A stretch of DNA of 64,000 nt from Omphiscola glabra (GCA_964017045.1 OZ024809.1:11724307-11788306); one strand, 5' to 3'; counted from the first letter of the stretch, positions 31,973-43,107 are shown. The notes: generated by a model from the sequence alone, not told the origin. Program-made: numbers and translations.

Positions 31973-32769
31973 CTTAATAACTCAGCCGAACATTAACCAC
32001 GGAAGATGAACTATTTCAAGCATCCACCTTGTCATTTACCTTGAACACTTATATGTATAGACTCTAGCCATCGATGACATGCTCCGGTTGATGGAAACGT
32101 CTCCATCCATCTATCCACCTTCTTTCTTCCCCTCCCCCTCCCCACCTGCCAGTGTCCGTTGCCTGTCTGTAAGGTCCCATTCAATCCACAACGGGTGGGG
32201 ACACTGTGCAACCCTGGCCGCAGTGATGTGCTCGGCGGGGCGCAGTTCCCCCCCCCCCCCAATTCAATGGATCGGGGGATATTTTTTCACGGCACGTTTA
32301 TTTGCACAGCTAAATGAAAATAAATTGTTGACGCGTTCCCGTGAAGGTAAAGTGTTTGTACAGTTAAACGAAAATAAATACATCTACCTCGAGGAGAAAG
32401 AAAGGGGTTCAACGAAAAAATAAAAAAAAATTAAAAAAAATGTTCGTGTCGTTAACCAACAACCGATGACGTAGTTGAGTGAAATAATTGTAATTATTGA
32501 TTTCTACATTTTTATTTATTCATCATTTCGCAATTCAAAACTTCAAAAAAATTTTCATAGAAGGGATGACATCATGGGATTTGATCTGCGGGGGCTACAG
32601 GTGTTGTGACCTATAGAGGCCGTGTAACTCAATATGTGAATTTTTGAGATTTATTTGATGGCTCCTCGAAGTTTACTTAATCCGTCTCTCCTCCGAGTTA
32701 CTCCGAATGTCTGGCCTCTTCCAGCAACTCGAGATACATATGGAACCAAAACAATTTTGTATGGCGGTT
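31973..32769. other. Unique sequence with a C run and short duplicated strings
   Basis: GTACAGTTAAACGAAAATAA and GCACAGCTAAATGAAAATAA lie about 50 bases apart (32305 and 32358). A C run occurs at 32249. A 114-codon plus ORF crosses this C run and is not convincing. Confidence 0.45.
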
Positions 32770-33294
32770 TAGAAGAACTCCGGACAGACTGGGCCCTAAT
32801 ATAATTTTGGGCAGACGGGGCGCTAAAAGAACTCCGGAAAGACGGGGCGCTAAAAGAACTACGGAAAGACGGGGCGCTAAAAGAACTCCGGATAGACGGG
32901 ACGCTAAAAGGAACTTGGAACAGACGGGGCGCTAAAATAAACTCCGAACAGACGCGGCGCTAAAAGAAACCCTGACAGATGTGCGCTAAAAGAAACCCTG
33001 ACAGACGGGCGCTAAAAGAAACCCTGACAAACTGGGGCTAAAAGAAACCCTGACAGACGGGCGCTAAAAGAAACCCTGACAGACGGGCGCTAAAAGAAAC
33101 CCTGACAGACGGGCGCTAAAAGAAACCCTGACAGACGGGCGCTAAAAGAAACCCTGACAGACGGGCGCTAAAAGAAACCCTGACAGACGGGCGCTAAAAG
33201 AAACCCTGACAGACGGGCGCTAAAAGAAACCCTGACAGACGGGGTGCTAAAAGCACTCCGGATGGAGAGGGCGCTAAAAGGAACTCGGGACAGA
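32770..33294. repeat. 26-27 bp minisatellite, about 20 units in two subtypes
   Basis: The left part (32770-32960) is diverged around GACGGGGCGCTAAAAGAACT with CCGGAAA or CCGGACA. The middle part (32960-33240) is nearly uniform ACAGACGGGCGCTAAAAGAA plus ACCCTG. The last units return to CTCCGGATGGAGAGGGCGCT. The centre is homogenised and both flanks keep older variants. Confidence 0.96.
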
Positions 33295-34204
33295 GGCGAT
33301 GTCTTCAGATTTCTATGTCATTTGGAAAGAATGTCATAACAGTGCCAACACTGGCTTTAATAAATTACGTCATAGTGGTCACACTTTGGAAGTCTCGTGT
33401 GAATACATCGATCTATTCATGTATGCAAGTATTTGTGTGAAGTTTGACATACTGCTTGAAGGACTGAATTTACGAAATAACCAAACGTCTCAAAGGTATG
33501 CATTCTATGAAATGGAAAAGAAACCAAAAAAAAAACTATGCTGTCACCTTGGCTGACACTTGCCTTGGTCGTTAACCCATCGCTAACTCTCTTGAGTCCC
33601 TTGGTGCTCTATCAATCGTGACCTGCACAAACTACACACCCGTTCAAAGTTGGTATGCATTACAAAGTTATACTTAGCAAAACTGGGTCGGTCAGCTGTA
33701 GCTCACGGGACGCCGCGACGCGCGATGCAATTCTAATGAAACAAATCTTTCAGTTACAGCAATGTGTCGGGCCAGCCTTGAAACATCGTCCGGGGCCGCG
33801 GTGCTGGTCGGACTGATACCCGAGCAGACGGCGTGACGCATGCGTCTCACAGCGGATCTGCCCCGGCAATGATTGGAGTTCATCTCGTGTTACTCGCGAC
33901 GTACATCACCTACGAGAGCTTGGCGAGATCAGAAAGGTGGCGCGGCGCTGGTACGTCATTAGGATGACGGCATTCCATGTCCGTGTCATTATAGCTTTCG
34001 TAACCCAATCGCCTGCACATAAAAACATGCACTCAAATGTACACACAGCGTCGCTTGTACAGAAAGACATGCGCTCAAATATACACACGGCGGTCCACGG
34101 TGCCCCTATCATTTTTTTGGACCATACATTGCCATATTTTTAAAACTATACATGCACGATTCACATGTGTGAAGAGACACTTGGCAGGGTTGTCGCAGAG
34201 TTCT
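33295..34204. other. Unique sequence, no gene recognised
   Basis: An 85-codon plus ORF (33299-33556) ends in a poly-A and has no recognisable motif. The 33690-33960 part is GC-balanced and CpG-rich. CTCAAATATACACACGGCG and CTCAAATGTACACACAGCG at 34073 and 34032 are a small local duplication. Confidence 0.4.
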
Positions 34205-34660
34205 GCAGATGCGTCGCATATGTTCATGGTTGTGTCGCAAATGTCAACAGTTGTGCCACCAGTGTCAACAGTTGTGTGACCAATGCCAACAGTTGTGTGA
34301 TCAATGACAAAAGTTGTGTCACCATTGGCAACAGTTGTGTCAACAATGACAACAGTTGTGTTGCCAATATCAACAGTTGTGCCACCAATGTCAACAGTTG
34401 TGCCACCAATGTCAACAGTTGTGTGACCAATGCCAACAATTTGTGACCACTGACAACAGTTGTGTCAACAATGACAACAGTTGTGTCGCCAATATCAACA
34501 GTTGTGTCACTAATGTCAACAGCTGTGCCACCAATGACAACAGTTGTGCCACCAGTGCCAACAGGTGTGCCACCAATGTCCACAGTTGTATCACCAATGA
34601 CAACAGTCGTTTCACCAATGTCAACAGGCGTGCCACCAGTGTCAAAAGTTACGTCGCGTT
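34205..34660. repeat. 21-bp minisatellite (CAACAGTTGTG core), about 21 units
   Basis: CAACAGTTGTGTCACCAATG plus T recurs every 21 bases with changes at ACCAATGTC, AACAATGAC and GCCAATATC. A larger block order is visible: AACAATGAC followed by GCCAATATC occurs at 34341 and again at 34468. Seven-codon periodicity leaves plus and minus frames open (up to 119 codons), which I reject as genes. Confidence 0.96.
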
Positions 34661-34955
34661 ATGTTGACACCAATTGCAAAAAAATAAAATTTTACGTAAT
34701 AATATTGGGTCATTTCACCTAAAATAATAATTTGTATGGAGATATACTAAGCTGTTGACCATGTCATCTACCGGCACTATTAATGTCCTTAGTTCCCGCC
34801 CCTCACGATACTGCCAATAACTCGTCTTTTAAACGTGTGTGACATTGTTGAAAATATATCAAATTGCTAAGTTACTTCACAAGGAAGATAATCAAAGAAG
34901 AACAGGCGGCCTCCACGGTTAGTTAAACGTTTTATTTCACGAGAACCACATTACG

Positions 34956-35214
34956 CACCAGTAACAGGGAGCACCGCCAACAAGGAGCAGCAGTAACAAG
35001 GAGCATCACCAACATGGAGCACCGCTAACAAGGAGCACCACCAACATGGAGTACCAGTAACAGGGAGCACCACCAACATGGAGCACCAGTAACAGGGAGC
35101 ACCACCAACATGGAGCACCAGTAACAGGGAGCACCACCAACATGGGGCACCGCTAACAAGGAGCACCACCAACATGGAGCACCGCTAACAAGGAGCACCA
35201 CCAACATGGAGCAC
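34956..35214. repeat. 32-bp dimeric minisatellite, about 8 units
   Basis: CCAACATGGAGCACCAGTAA followed by CAGGGAGCACCA repeats every 32 bases. Half-units both contain GGAGCACC, so the 32-mer is a dimer of two related roughly 16-mers. Minus-strand ORFs (APCWWCSLL repeats) are artefacts. Confidence 0.95.
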
Positions 35215-35499
35215 GACAAGACAGCAATATAAAATGTGCCGTCACTACACAACGAAACAATGTGACGTGCTAAACAAAACGTAATTAAGGTTTCGTATTT
35301 TGGCATTTTCCGACAGATATGTTGCAGAATTTCATAATTGACTAATAGTGGATCGTAACAAAGAAAGATTTCTTTTTAAAAATGGCATTAAAAAATGGTA
35401 CAATAGTACATTGAATGCATATATATATATATATTGACTAGCCGTTCCTGAGGGACATAGACAAATTAATTCGACACCTTAGCAAAAGTCATAACGATC

Positions 35500-35972
35500 C
35501 AACATCAGAGCCGTCATGGATCCCACCTCACAGCCGCTATGGTTCCAACCTCACACCGTAATTGATCCCACATCACAGCCGTCATGGATCCCACATCACA
35601 GCCGTCATGGATCCCACCTCACAGTCATCATGGATCCCACCCCACAGCCGTTATGGATCCCACCTCACAGCCGTCGTGGATCCCACCTCACAGCCGTAAT
35701 GGATCCCATCTCACAGCCGTCATGGTTCCCGCCTCACAGCCGTTGTGGATCCTACCTCACAGCCGTCATGGATCCCGCCTCACAGCCGTTGTGGATCCCA
35801 CCTCACAGCCTTCATGGATCACACCTCACAGCCGTCATGGTTCCCACCTCACAGCCGTCATGGTTCCCACCGCACAGCCGTCATGGATCCCACCTCACAG
35901 CCGTCATGGATCCCACATCACAGCCGTCATGGATCCCACCTCACAGCCGTCATGAATCCCATCTCACAGCCG
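35500..35972. repeat. 23-bp minisatellite, about 20 units
   Basis: GGATCCCACCTCACAGCCGT plus CAT repeats. Variants are GGTTCCC, CCACATCAC, CGTTGTGG and CCGCCTC. Cycling frames give three overlapping plus ORFs (up to 157 codons, SQPSWIPPHSRHGS) that I do not call. The array abuts the next one without a gap. Confidence 0.97.
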
Positions 35973-36345
35973 TCAACGTCAACTCTTGATGCGATCACGG
36001 AAAGCTCACGTCCGTCACGTCAACTCTTGATGCGATCACGGCAAGCTCACGGCCGCCACGTCAACTCTTGATGCGATCACGGCATGCTCACGGCCGTCAC
36101 GTCAACTCTTGATGCGATCACGGCATGCTCACGTCCGTCACGTCAACTCTTGATGCGATCACGGCAAGCTCACGACTGTCACGTCAATTCTTGATGCGAT
36201 CACGGCATGCTCACTGCCGTCACGTCAACTCTTGATGCGATCACGGCAAGTTCACTGCCGTCACGTCAACTCTTGATGCGATCACGGCAAGCTCACTGCC
36301 GTCACGTCAACTCTTTTTGCGATCACGGCAAGATCACGGCCTAAA
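35972..36345. repeat. 41-bp minisatellite, about 9 units
   Basis: TCAACTCTTGATGCGATCAC followed by GGCAAGCTCACGGCCGTCACG repeats at a 41-bp spacing (for example starts at 36061, 36102 and 36143). GGCAAGC and GGCATGC units are interspersed, and CACGG shifts to CACTG in the right-hand units. Confidence 0.96.
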
Positions 36346-36609
36346 TGTTGCATAAACATAAGTCAACCAAAGACGTTTCTATTTTAAATTTTTTTTTTTT
36401 TTTTTTTTTTGTTTTTTTTTGCAATTTCTGGCGTAAACAAACACGCCTTTAACATATTCTACAGTGCAAAAATTGTACGCCACACTTGATGGTGTTGGAA
36501 TTAAATGGAGTAATCAATAAAGTTAGTATTATCACACACGACAAGAATCGTTCACTTGTAGGACTGTTTGAAAGAAAATGATCTCGTAGCACTAAAAGAA
36601 TTATACCCC
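36345..36609. other. Short unique spacer with poly-T
   Basis: A T run (about 36388-36420) separates the 41-bp array from the 35-bp array. No feature is recognised otherwise. Confidence 0.6.
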
Positions 36610-36945
36610 CCACTTCATCACAGATATCTAAGATCACATCCCACCCACTTCATCACAGATATTTAAGATCACACGGCACTCACTTCATTGCAGATACCTA
36701 AGATCAGATCCGACCCACTTCATCACAGATTTGTAAGATCACCCCCACCCACTTCATCACAGATTTGTAAGATCACATCCCACCCACTTCATCACAGATA
36801 TCTAAGATCACATCCCACCCACTTCATCACAGATATTTAAGATCACATCCCACCCACTTCATCACAGATACCTAAGAACATATCCCACCCACTTCATCAC
36901 AGACACCTAAGATCTCAATCAACCCACTTCATCACAGATACCTAA
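36610..36945. repeat. 35-bp minisatellite, about 9.5 units
   Basis: CCACTTCATCACAGATATCT followed by AAGATCACATCCCAC repeats every 35 bases. It merges at about 36940 into a 21-bp array built from part of the same unit. Confidence 0.96.
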
Positions 36946-37446
36946 GATCACATCACATATACGTAAGATCACATAACCTAAGATCAAATCACAGATACCT
37001 AAGATCACATCACATATACCTAATATCACATCACAGATATCTAATATCACATCACATATACCTAAGATCACATCACATATACATAAGATCACATCACATA
37101 AACCTAAGATCACATCATATATACCTAAGATCACATCATATATACCTAAGATCACATCACATATACCTAAGATCAAATCATAGATACCTAAGATCACATC
37201 ACAGATACCTAAGATCACATCACATATACCTAAGATCACATCACATATACATAAGATCACATCACATAAACCTAAGATCACATCATATATACCTAAGATC
37301 ACATCACATATACCTAAGATCAAATCATAGATACCTAAGATCACATCACAGATACCTAAGATCACATCACATATACCTAAGATCAAATCATAGATACCTA
37401 AGATCACATCACAGATACCTAAGATCACATCACATATACCTAAGAT
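36935..37446. repeat. 21-bp minisatellite derived from the 35-bp unit, about 24 units
   Basis: ATACCTAAGATCACATCACA plus G or T repeats every 21 bases. Compared with the array on its left, the 14 bases around CCACCCACTTCATC are missing. Blocks with the same order of variants (ATACATAAG, then ATAAACCTAAG, then CATATATACC) occur at about 37078 and 37247. The minus frame stays open (169 codons of ILGICDV); this is an artefact. Confidence 0.97.
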
Positions 37447-38290
37447 CAGCTCGATCAGGGCTAATTCTCTCTCTCAAAGTTAGGACCGACAGATATACAA
37501 ATTATTTTGTTCTCCAGTCTCTATGATTCCCCCCCCCCCCCAAGTGGTCACCAAATCTAGATGATCACTGTCACTAATTAAGTCATTATTGTTACATAAG
37601 GAATGCGGCCGATTTTTACTCTAGAGGGCCAAATGCGACCCGCCAGCACACACTTTGCGCCCGCGAAGTAAAGAAATATTCTTAATTCTTATTATTTTCT
37701 TATTAGCCTCCCCCTGTCCTATTTTGTTTCGGCCCGCACACGTTTTTCATAAAGTATTACGGCCCACTTTACATTCTGAGTTGTGCAGGCCCGCCTTACA
37801 TTTTGAGTTGTGCAGGCCCGCCTTGCATTTTGAGTTGTGCAGGAATGCTCTAAAGAAATACTCTAGTTGTCTAGTTTTTAAATTGTTATAATTGTAAAAT
37901 GTTGTCTGGATATAATATATGTATTTATTTATATGTTGAAATTGAAAATGTACAATGAAATTTTTAAAAAATCCATTTATTTTTAAATAATTAAATAACT
38001 TTTTCATATCTTATTTATCTTATCTGATCAAGTTTTAGCCGCATTTGGAAAAAAAAAGTTACATTGACTTGATCTAAGTGCAAATATCAACTTTATACAA
38101 ATCCCAAATTTATATGTGCATATAAATATAGCAACTTTAAAGGGGCCTATAAATATACCAAATTTTAATGTGCATATGAAGATCCCAACTTAAGTTGTGC
38201 GTATCCAAACCGCAATTTTGTGCCTTTAAAGATCAAATTTAAAATGAGGTTTGCAACCAACCAAACCTATAAAGGGCTTTATAACCATAA
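37447..38290. other. AT-rich sequence with a possible hAT relic
   Basis: From 37600 to 37840 there are repeated GGCCCGC and ATGCGACCCGCC strings such as occur near the ends of some hAT elements, but no clear termini. GTTGTGCAGGCCCGCCTT recurs every 27 bases (three copies at about 37782-37845). The rest is AT-rich with a loose repeat of AATTTTAATGTGCATATGAA-like strings at 38080-38230. Confidence 0.4.
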
Positions 38291-38291
38291 A

Positions 38292-38606
38292 TAGGCTTCA
38301 AAACCATCCAAACTTAAAATGGACTTCACAACCATCCAAACGTAAAATGGATTTCACAACCATCCAAACGTAAAATGGATTTCACAACCATCCAAACGTA
38401 AAATGGATTTCACAACCATCCAAACGTAAAATGGATTTCACAACCATCCAAACGTAAAATGGATTTCACAACCATCCAAACGTAAAATGGATTTCACAAC
38501 CATCCAAACGTAAAATGGATTTCACAACCATCCAAACGTAAAATGGATTTCACAACCATCCAAACTTAAAATGCGCTTCACAACCATCCAAACTTAAAAT
38601 AGACTT
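38292..38606. repeat. 28-bp minisatellite, about 11 units
   Basis: ACAACCATCCAAACGTAAAA followed by TGGATTTC repeats. The eight or so central units are identical, while both edges carry CTTAAAATGGACTTC, CTTAAAATGCGCTTC and CTTAAAATAGACTTT variants. This is the pattern expected from expansion or conversion in the middle. Confidence 0.97.
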
Positions 38607-39190
38607 TATAAAGTCAACAAATCTTACCACAACAATTACTTTTGTATTTTTTCTTTGCTTCTCTCCCAATATTCGCCCCACAAAATCCCCCCCCCCCAAA
38701 TTATCAAGAACTCCCCCCCCCCCACTCACCCTCTTCCAATTATCCGTCAATTGTTTTACACGTTTGATTGGTTAATGAGCGCTCACGTGACTGACTCAAG
38801 TGTCGTCATCGGCACGAGACAGATGGGTCCCATGACTTGAAGAACCGGGGCCCGCAATCTGGTTGTGTTTTGAACGAGAGTGACGTCCCTTGAGATGGTG
38901 AACTGGACCACTAATCTGTAGAAATGGACGACACGACACCCCCCCCCCCCACACACACCCTTGCCTCCCCCCCCCGTCATTCCTCCCTCTCCTTGCACCC
39001 TTCCACCCCTCTCATGTCTTCGTCACTGATTCTCTGACCGCGTCCTTCTACACTTTCATTTGGTTGGTGACAAATTAAATCGTCTCCAATGAGATGCGGT
39101 CCATTTTGTGGACCGGAGAAATGCGCTTTCGTTGTTTATATCGGATAACAATGAAAACACGCAAAATGACTTGTTATTATTATTTTTTTC
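38607..39190. other. Unique sequence with C runs
   Basis: C runs lie at about 38687, 38714 and 38939. No gene or element end is recognised up to the MITE fragment at 39191. Confidence 0.5.
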
Positions 39191-39324
39191 ATCGCCCCCC
39201 AATATCTTTTTAGCGCCCCCCCCTATTCGAAAACCATACAATATTATAGTAAAATATACCATATGGCGACCCTTTGTGAGTAGCGCCCGGGGCATGATGC
39301 CCCCCTTGCCCCCCCCCCCCTGCA
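39191..39324 (+). mobile_element. Truncated hAT-type MITE, ATTCGAAAACC subfamily
   Basis: AATATCTTTTTAGCGCCCCC, CCTATTCGAAAACCATACAA and GAGTAGCGCCCGGGGCATGA match the full-length copies at 21467 and 62467. The first 50 bases and the final CTACGCCACTG are missing. What replaces them is unrelated, so both ends are damaged. Confidence 0.85.
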
Positions 39325-39481
39325 TTAATCCAGTGTTAGTTTAATTGCTGATTAAATGTACCTCTACCGCATAACAAGAATCTCCTCATCGAGGCTGGAT
39401 GCACAAATCTTAAAAAAGACGAATGGAGTTTAACCTCTTTCTCTAAGTCAAGGGCTGTTGGCCATGGATGCCCGCAAACCC

Positions 39482-39690
39482 TTGGGGTATCCAGTCTCAA
39501 AGACTGCGCCCTGGGTGGGGGTGGGGGGTATCCAGTCTCAAAGACTACGCCCTGGGGGCGGGTATCCAGTCTCAAAGACTTCGCCCTGGGGGCGGGGGCG
39601 GGGTATCCAGTCTCAAAGACAACGCCCTGGGGGCGGGGTATACAGTCTCAAAGACTACGTCCTGGGCGTATCCAGTCTCAAAGATTACGG
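39482..39690. repeat. 31-36 bp minisatellite, about 6 units
   Basis: GTATCCAGTCTCAAAGACTA followed by CGCCCTGGGGGCGGG repeats; the G-rich tail varies in length from GGGC to over 15 bases. AGTCTCAAAGACT is a near-palindrome in each unit. Two plus frames are open because of this; neither is a gene. Confidence 0.95.
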
Positions 39691-39853
39691 GAATACCCCG
39701 AAAATATTTAAAGCGTCTGATTCATATTTTTTTTTAAAAAAATCATTTATATTATAAAAACAAAAAGATACATTTCCATATTTGACCTACTTGTGTGTGT
39801 GTCATTGGAGAAACAATTTGTTTGTAATGGCCGACATGCATTTCTTCTATATA

Positions 39854-40260
39854 TTAAGGACCCACGATCAATTTATTGATCATTCTGGCTCCTATGAATG
39901 TAGATGGGATTTGCAATGTCTCTGTGCATGGTGTTGGTGAAGATATTTCACTGGTTGAGGCAATGGATGCAAATGAGTCAAGTGTTGTCGCCTGAACTGT
40001 TCCTTTTGAAAACTTGTTCCAGTCCCTGATTGTCTTTGGCAGGAATGAGCAGTTCCTATCCTGGCTTCTCGCTGGTATGAGCCGGAACTGCCTGTCATGG
40101 CCTTCCTCGTTGTACAGCCACACGTCCAGTCTGCCCGAGTCCGTTTCCACGGTTTTCAGGTTGTTACAGCACGGGCCCTTGTATTGGGCTTTTTCTTTTG
40201 TTTCAATTTGAACAACAGTTACACGCATCTTTGTATACACGGGCGTGTCTATTTGGTATA
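39854..40260 (-). mobile_element. LINE 3' coding remnant (C-terminal end of a reverse transcriptase ORF), antisense
   Basis: The minus-strand frame contains GRLDVWLYNEEGHDRQFRLI, PARSQDRNCSFLPKTIRDWN and GTVQATTLDSFASIAS. This follows the common C-terminal pattern of Jockey/CR1/L2-type reverse transcriptases (RFxxIPARTxxxxxSFLPRTIRDWN-LP-x-VxAxTLDxF). The 149-codon frame begins inside the neighbouring SPIN element, so its ATG is not genuine. No reverse transcriptase core is present. The assignment to a specific clade is uncertain. Confidence 0.8.
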
Positions 40261-40271
40261 TGCCTCTAGTC

Positions 40272-40498
40272 CAGTGGTTCTCAACTTTCCCTAATGCCGC
40301 CACCCTTTAATAAAGTTCCTCATGTTGTGAAGACCCAACCCCCCAAAAAATAAATAATTAAAAACACTATAAAGCGCGTTACGTTGCTTTTTTAAAACTG
40401 CAGAGTATATGTGTTTTCCGATGGTCTTAGGCGAACCCCGTGAGAGGATCATTTGACCCCCGTTAAAGGGATCGCGACCCACAGGTTGAGAACCGCTG
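40272..40498 (-). mobile_element. SPIN-like non-autonomous hAT transposon, second copy, inverted
   Basis: Read on the minus strand, the element opens CAGCGGTTCTCAACCTGTGG and closes AAAGTTGAGAACCACTG. CTCTAGTC (40264-40271) and GTCTAGTC (40499-40506) flank it, a 7/8 target duplication. CGCCTAAGACCATCGGAAAA and GAGGAACTTTATTAAAGGGT match the copy at 23206 and the SPIN consensus as I know it. The centre differs: the ATGAAGTAGCAACG block is replaced by an AT-rich segment. At 227 bp it is non-coding. It sits just upstream of the LINE remnant, in the LINE's own orientation. Confidence 0.9.
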
Positions 40499-40506
40499 GT
40501 CTAGTC

Positions 40507-41880
40507 CCTTTGACTATTGTTAAACACTCCTCTCACTGGTTCTAGCATCGAGGCAGAATTAACTTCTTGTAAAGATACACATATAATGATAAGGCAAGGC
40601 TCTGTATCCTATTACTCTCTGTGTATAGCCCCCCCCCCCCCTATCTAGACCAAGCTATAAAAGGATACGGTGTTGTCTGTTTTTTGAAATTTGAGATTCA
40701 CTGAATTTTAAAACTGGCCATTTCATATTAAGACTAAAATGTGAAATCTTTATCTCTTATACATATTACGCTTCTGGTGTGACTCGTGGACTGCTTCCAT
40801 TTCCGGCTGCTTCCTAGCAAGCTGGCAGCTTCCTACTCAGCGTATTTGGTATTGAGAGTTTATTACAAATAATTCTATATGTTAAAAGAAAGTACGGTTC
40901 AATAGCTCGCAAAATTTAATTCCCATTAACTACGCTAAATGATTTTTTTTTTAAATAACGCAGCTGCGTTTGGTGCGTAATAGTTTCTTTTCGGTAAATG
41001 AGATCGTCCCAATTTAAGTATGGTGTAAAAAATGTTCGGTTTAAAAGTGTTTGAGACATCAGAATATTTAATATAGTTCATGGGCGTGAAAAACAATGGG
41101 AAGTTCACGTTTTGTCAAGTAACTTTAGTAGATGGAAAGTTCACGCATTTCTGTCGCCAATGTTAGGCGGGCTATATCTATATAGTAAGATAATATTAAT
41201 TTTGTTGATGTGTACCTAAAGAGACTATTACCACTTGAGTGTCATTACAACAATTTCAGAGACAATGAATGTGTGTGTGTGGGTTGGGGGGGTGGGGAGA
41301 GTGTGAAAGCCGAGTGGGGACCACTGCATCGATTATATGTACTCCGTGATGTCCACATACGGGGCCGGGGCTATCTTAACGAGAGGAGACCCGCAAGTGC
41401 TCGTATCAGTAAAATGGCATCCAATCCCGCAGAGTGGACACAAGATAAACGAGGTTGTAAAAGTGGACAGTGGTCAGATAGTTTGATGAAGTTGGGCCTG
41501 GAGGTTTGGTCCACTTCCCCACATTGAACTTAACGAGGACAGGTTCTAAAACCGAGACCTGGCGTGTACCCCAGAACTTGAAAAGCAATGGCCTGAGAAG
41601 TTTTATGAACAATAACAAATATCCATGATAATGAAATAAGTCATAAAATAATTTATCATAAGTTTAAATATAAGATTTAAAAGTATATCATATATACAAT
41701 TTTTAATTATAAATATATCAATTATAAATATTCGAATGATAAATATATATAAATATATCAATTTGAGATATGATTTAGTGATACTTAATTTTTCTCATCT
41801 TGAATTCGTACACTTGATACTTATGTAGATCAATTAAGCCTGGTATACATACATTTTACATATCTTATGGGGATAAAGAG
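40507..41880. other. AT-rich unique sequence, no gene recognised
   Basis: Contains a C run at 40628 and a G-rich stretch at 41280. A 105-codon plus ORF (41210-41527) shows no motif. The 41640-41800 stretch is a loose AT-rich repeat of ATAAATATATCAATT-like strings. CCCCAGAACTTGAAAAGCAA at 41571 recurs at 43409 inside another array. Confidence 0.45.
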
Positions 41881-42043
41881 AGGGGTGGGCAACAATGCTA
41901 TGTGACATATGACTTGTGAACCTGCTGAACATATGCAGCCGAATGATAATCTCATTTAAGATGAGCATTTTTTTTTTAAAGAGCCGCAGCGATCCTTGCT
42001 TAGAGCCGCATGCGGTTCCGGAAGCAAGAGTTTTCCACCTCTG
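41881..42043. mobile_element. Probable hAT MITE with GAGGTGGGCAA-type ends
   Basis: AGGGGTGGGCAACAATGC on the left and GAGTTTTCCACCTCTG on the right are imperfect inverted termini. AAAGAGCCGCAGCGATC and AGAGCCGCATGCGGTTCC near the right end are a familiar subterminal motif of many animal hAT elements. Flanking octamers ATAAAGAG and ACATAGAG share six of eight bases. The left terminal CAG is degraded. Confidence 0.55.
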
Positions 42044-43107
42044 ACATAGAGTATTCATAGTTTGTCTCTATGTTCAGCGCTGGTATTTCTCAAGTTGTTT
42101 AGTCTCAGATCTTTCAATGGAATTTGTGTAGAAGCATCATATTCATATCTGGGTTCTGCCAAGATACGTGATGCGGAACCGCTGTACTCACAGGGGTCAG
42201 AAATGAACTTCCGTTTAGGTGAAGTGTTAAAACCCATCTGTAATGGAAGTGCGGTGAGAGGGGGCTGGGTGGGAGGGGGTCGGCTTCAACAACATCATGA
42301 GGTCAGCTCCACACCATCACCCCCCCCCCGACCCAACACCCACACACATTTAGGGTTGATTTATGAGTGGTCATCTTTCTCCTGGGACGTGGTCAAAACT
42401 TGAATGTGTATCGATATTTGCTGTATCGTGTCCTATTGATTTATATCATTCATTACGGAAGTATCGTACATCATGATAATGTGGCTTAATGAGGGAATCG
42501 ATATGTCGTGTATCGCGTCATATCATTTGTCATATAATTTATTTAAGCATCCTCCGTCATGTTACTGTTGCTTACTGTATCAAGATAAGGTAAGATAAGA
42601 TAAGATTATAAGATACTTTTATTGGTCAAAATAAATGGAAATTTGTAGTTTTCATTCACCGTACATATTTTGTTCAGTCTTGAAAATCCTAGTTTCAGTC
42701 TTTCGTTGTTCCTTACAGTTAGTCTATCTCATTACACCATTCTGATATAAATTATCGATGTATCGTACATAAAGTTTTTGTTGCGTAATGTGAGTATCTA
42801 TAGTCTGTCTTAATTGACCTTTGTTTTGTTGTTTTTTTTGTTTTTTTAAAACTATTTTCCGATTGATAACTCAAGTCTCGGGTAATTTCCTGTATCGATA
42901 TCGAAATGTATCATTACTCTGGAAACTTTTTAGCAGACGACTTGACGATTTTATTTGTACAACTCGTTGGTGGATAATTATGTCGAGTGTAGGAAATGTG
43001 TATGCATTTGTACAGAGAATAAATAATTAATAGTTCTGAACACTGTGTGAATATGGTAAGGCATTTGCAGTGTAGGGAAAGTGGACAATTGTGTAATATG
43101 TATAAAG
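42044..43107. other. Unique sequence with a (TAAGA)n retroposon-like tail
   Basis: A C run is at 42321. At 42583-42652 the sequence AAGATAAGGTAAGATAAG runs into TTTTATTGGTCAAAATAAAT, discussed separately. The rest contains T-rich runs and no gene. Confidence 0.45.
42583..42655 (-). mobile_element. Possible retroposon 3' tail with (TCTTA)n repeat, antisense
   Basis: On the minus strand, ATTTTGACCAATAAAAGTAT is followed by CTTATAATCTTATCTTATCTT. A short conserved stretch with AATAAA followed by a pentameric repeat is typical of LINE or SINE 3' ends whose tail is not poly-A. A similar layout occurs at 51958-51990 (AATGAAAGTCAAGTCAAGTC on minus). The family is unknown. Confidence 0.4.

Noticed and set aside
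35516..36071. Proline/histidine-rich ORFs of 157, 123 and 108 codons
   Set aside because: A 23-bp unit cycles all three frames through the same peptide; all are open by repeat structure.
36935..37428. 169-codon minus-strand ORF of ILGICDV repeats
   Set aside because: It is fully explained by a 21-bp tandem unit without stops in that frame; no non-repeat domain is attached.
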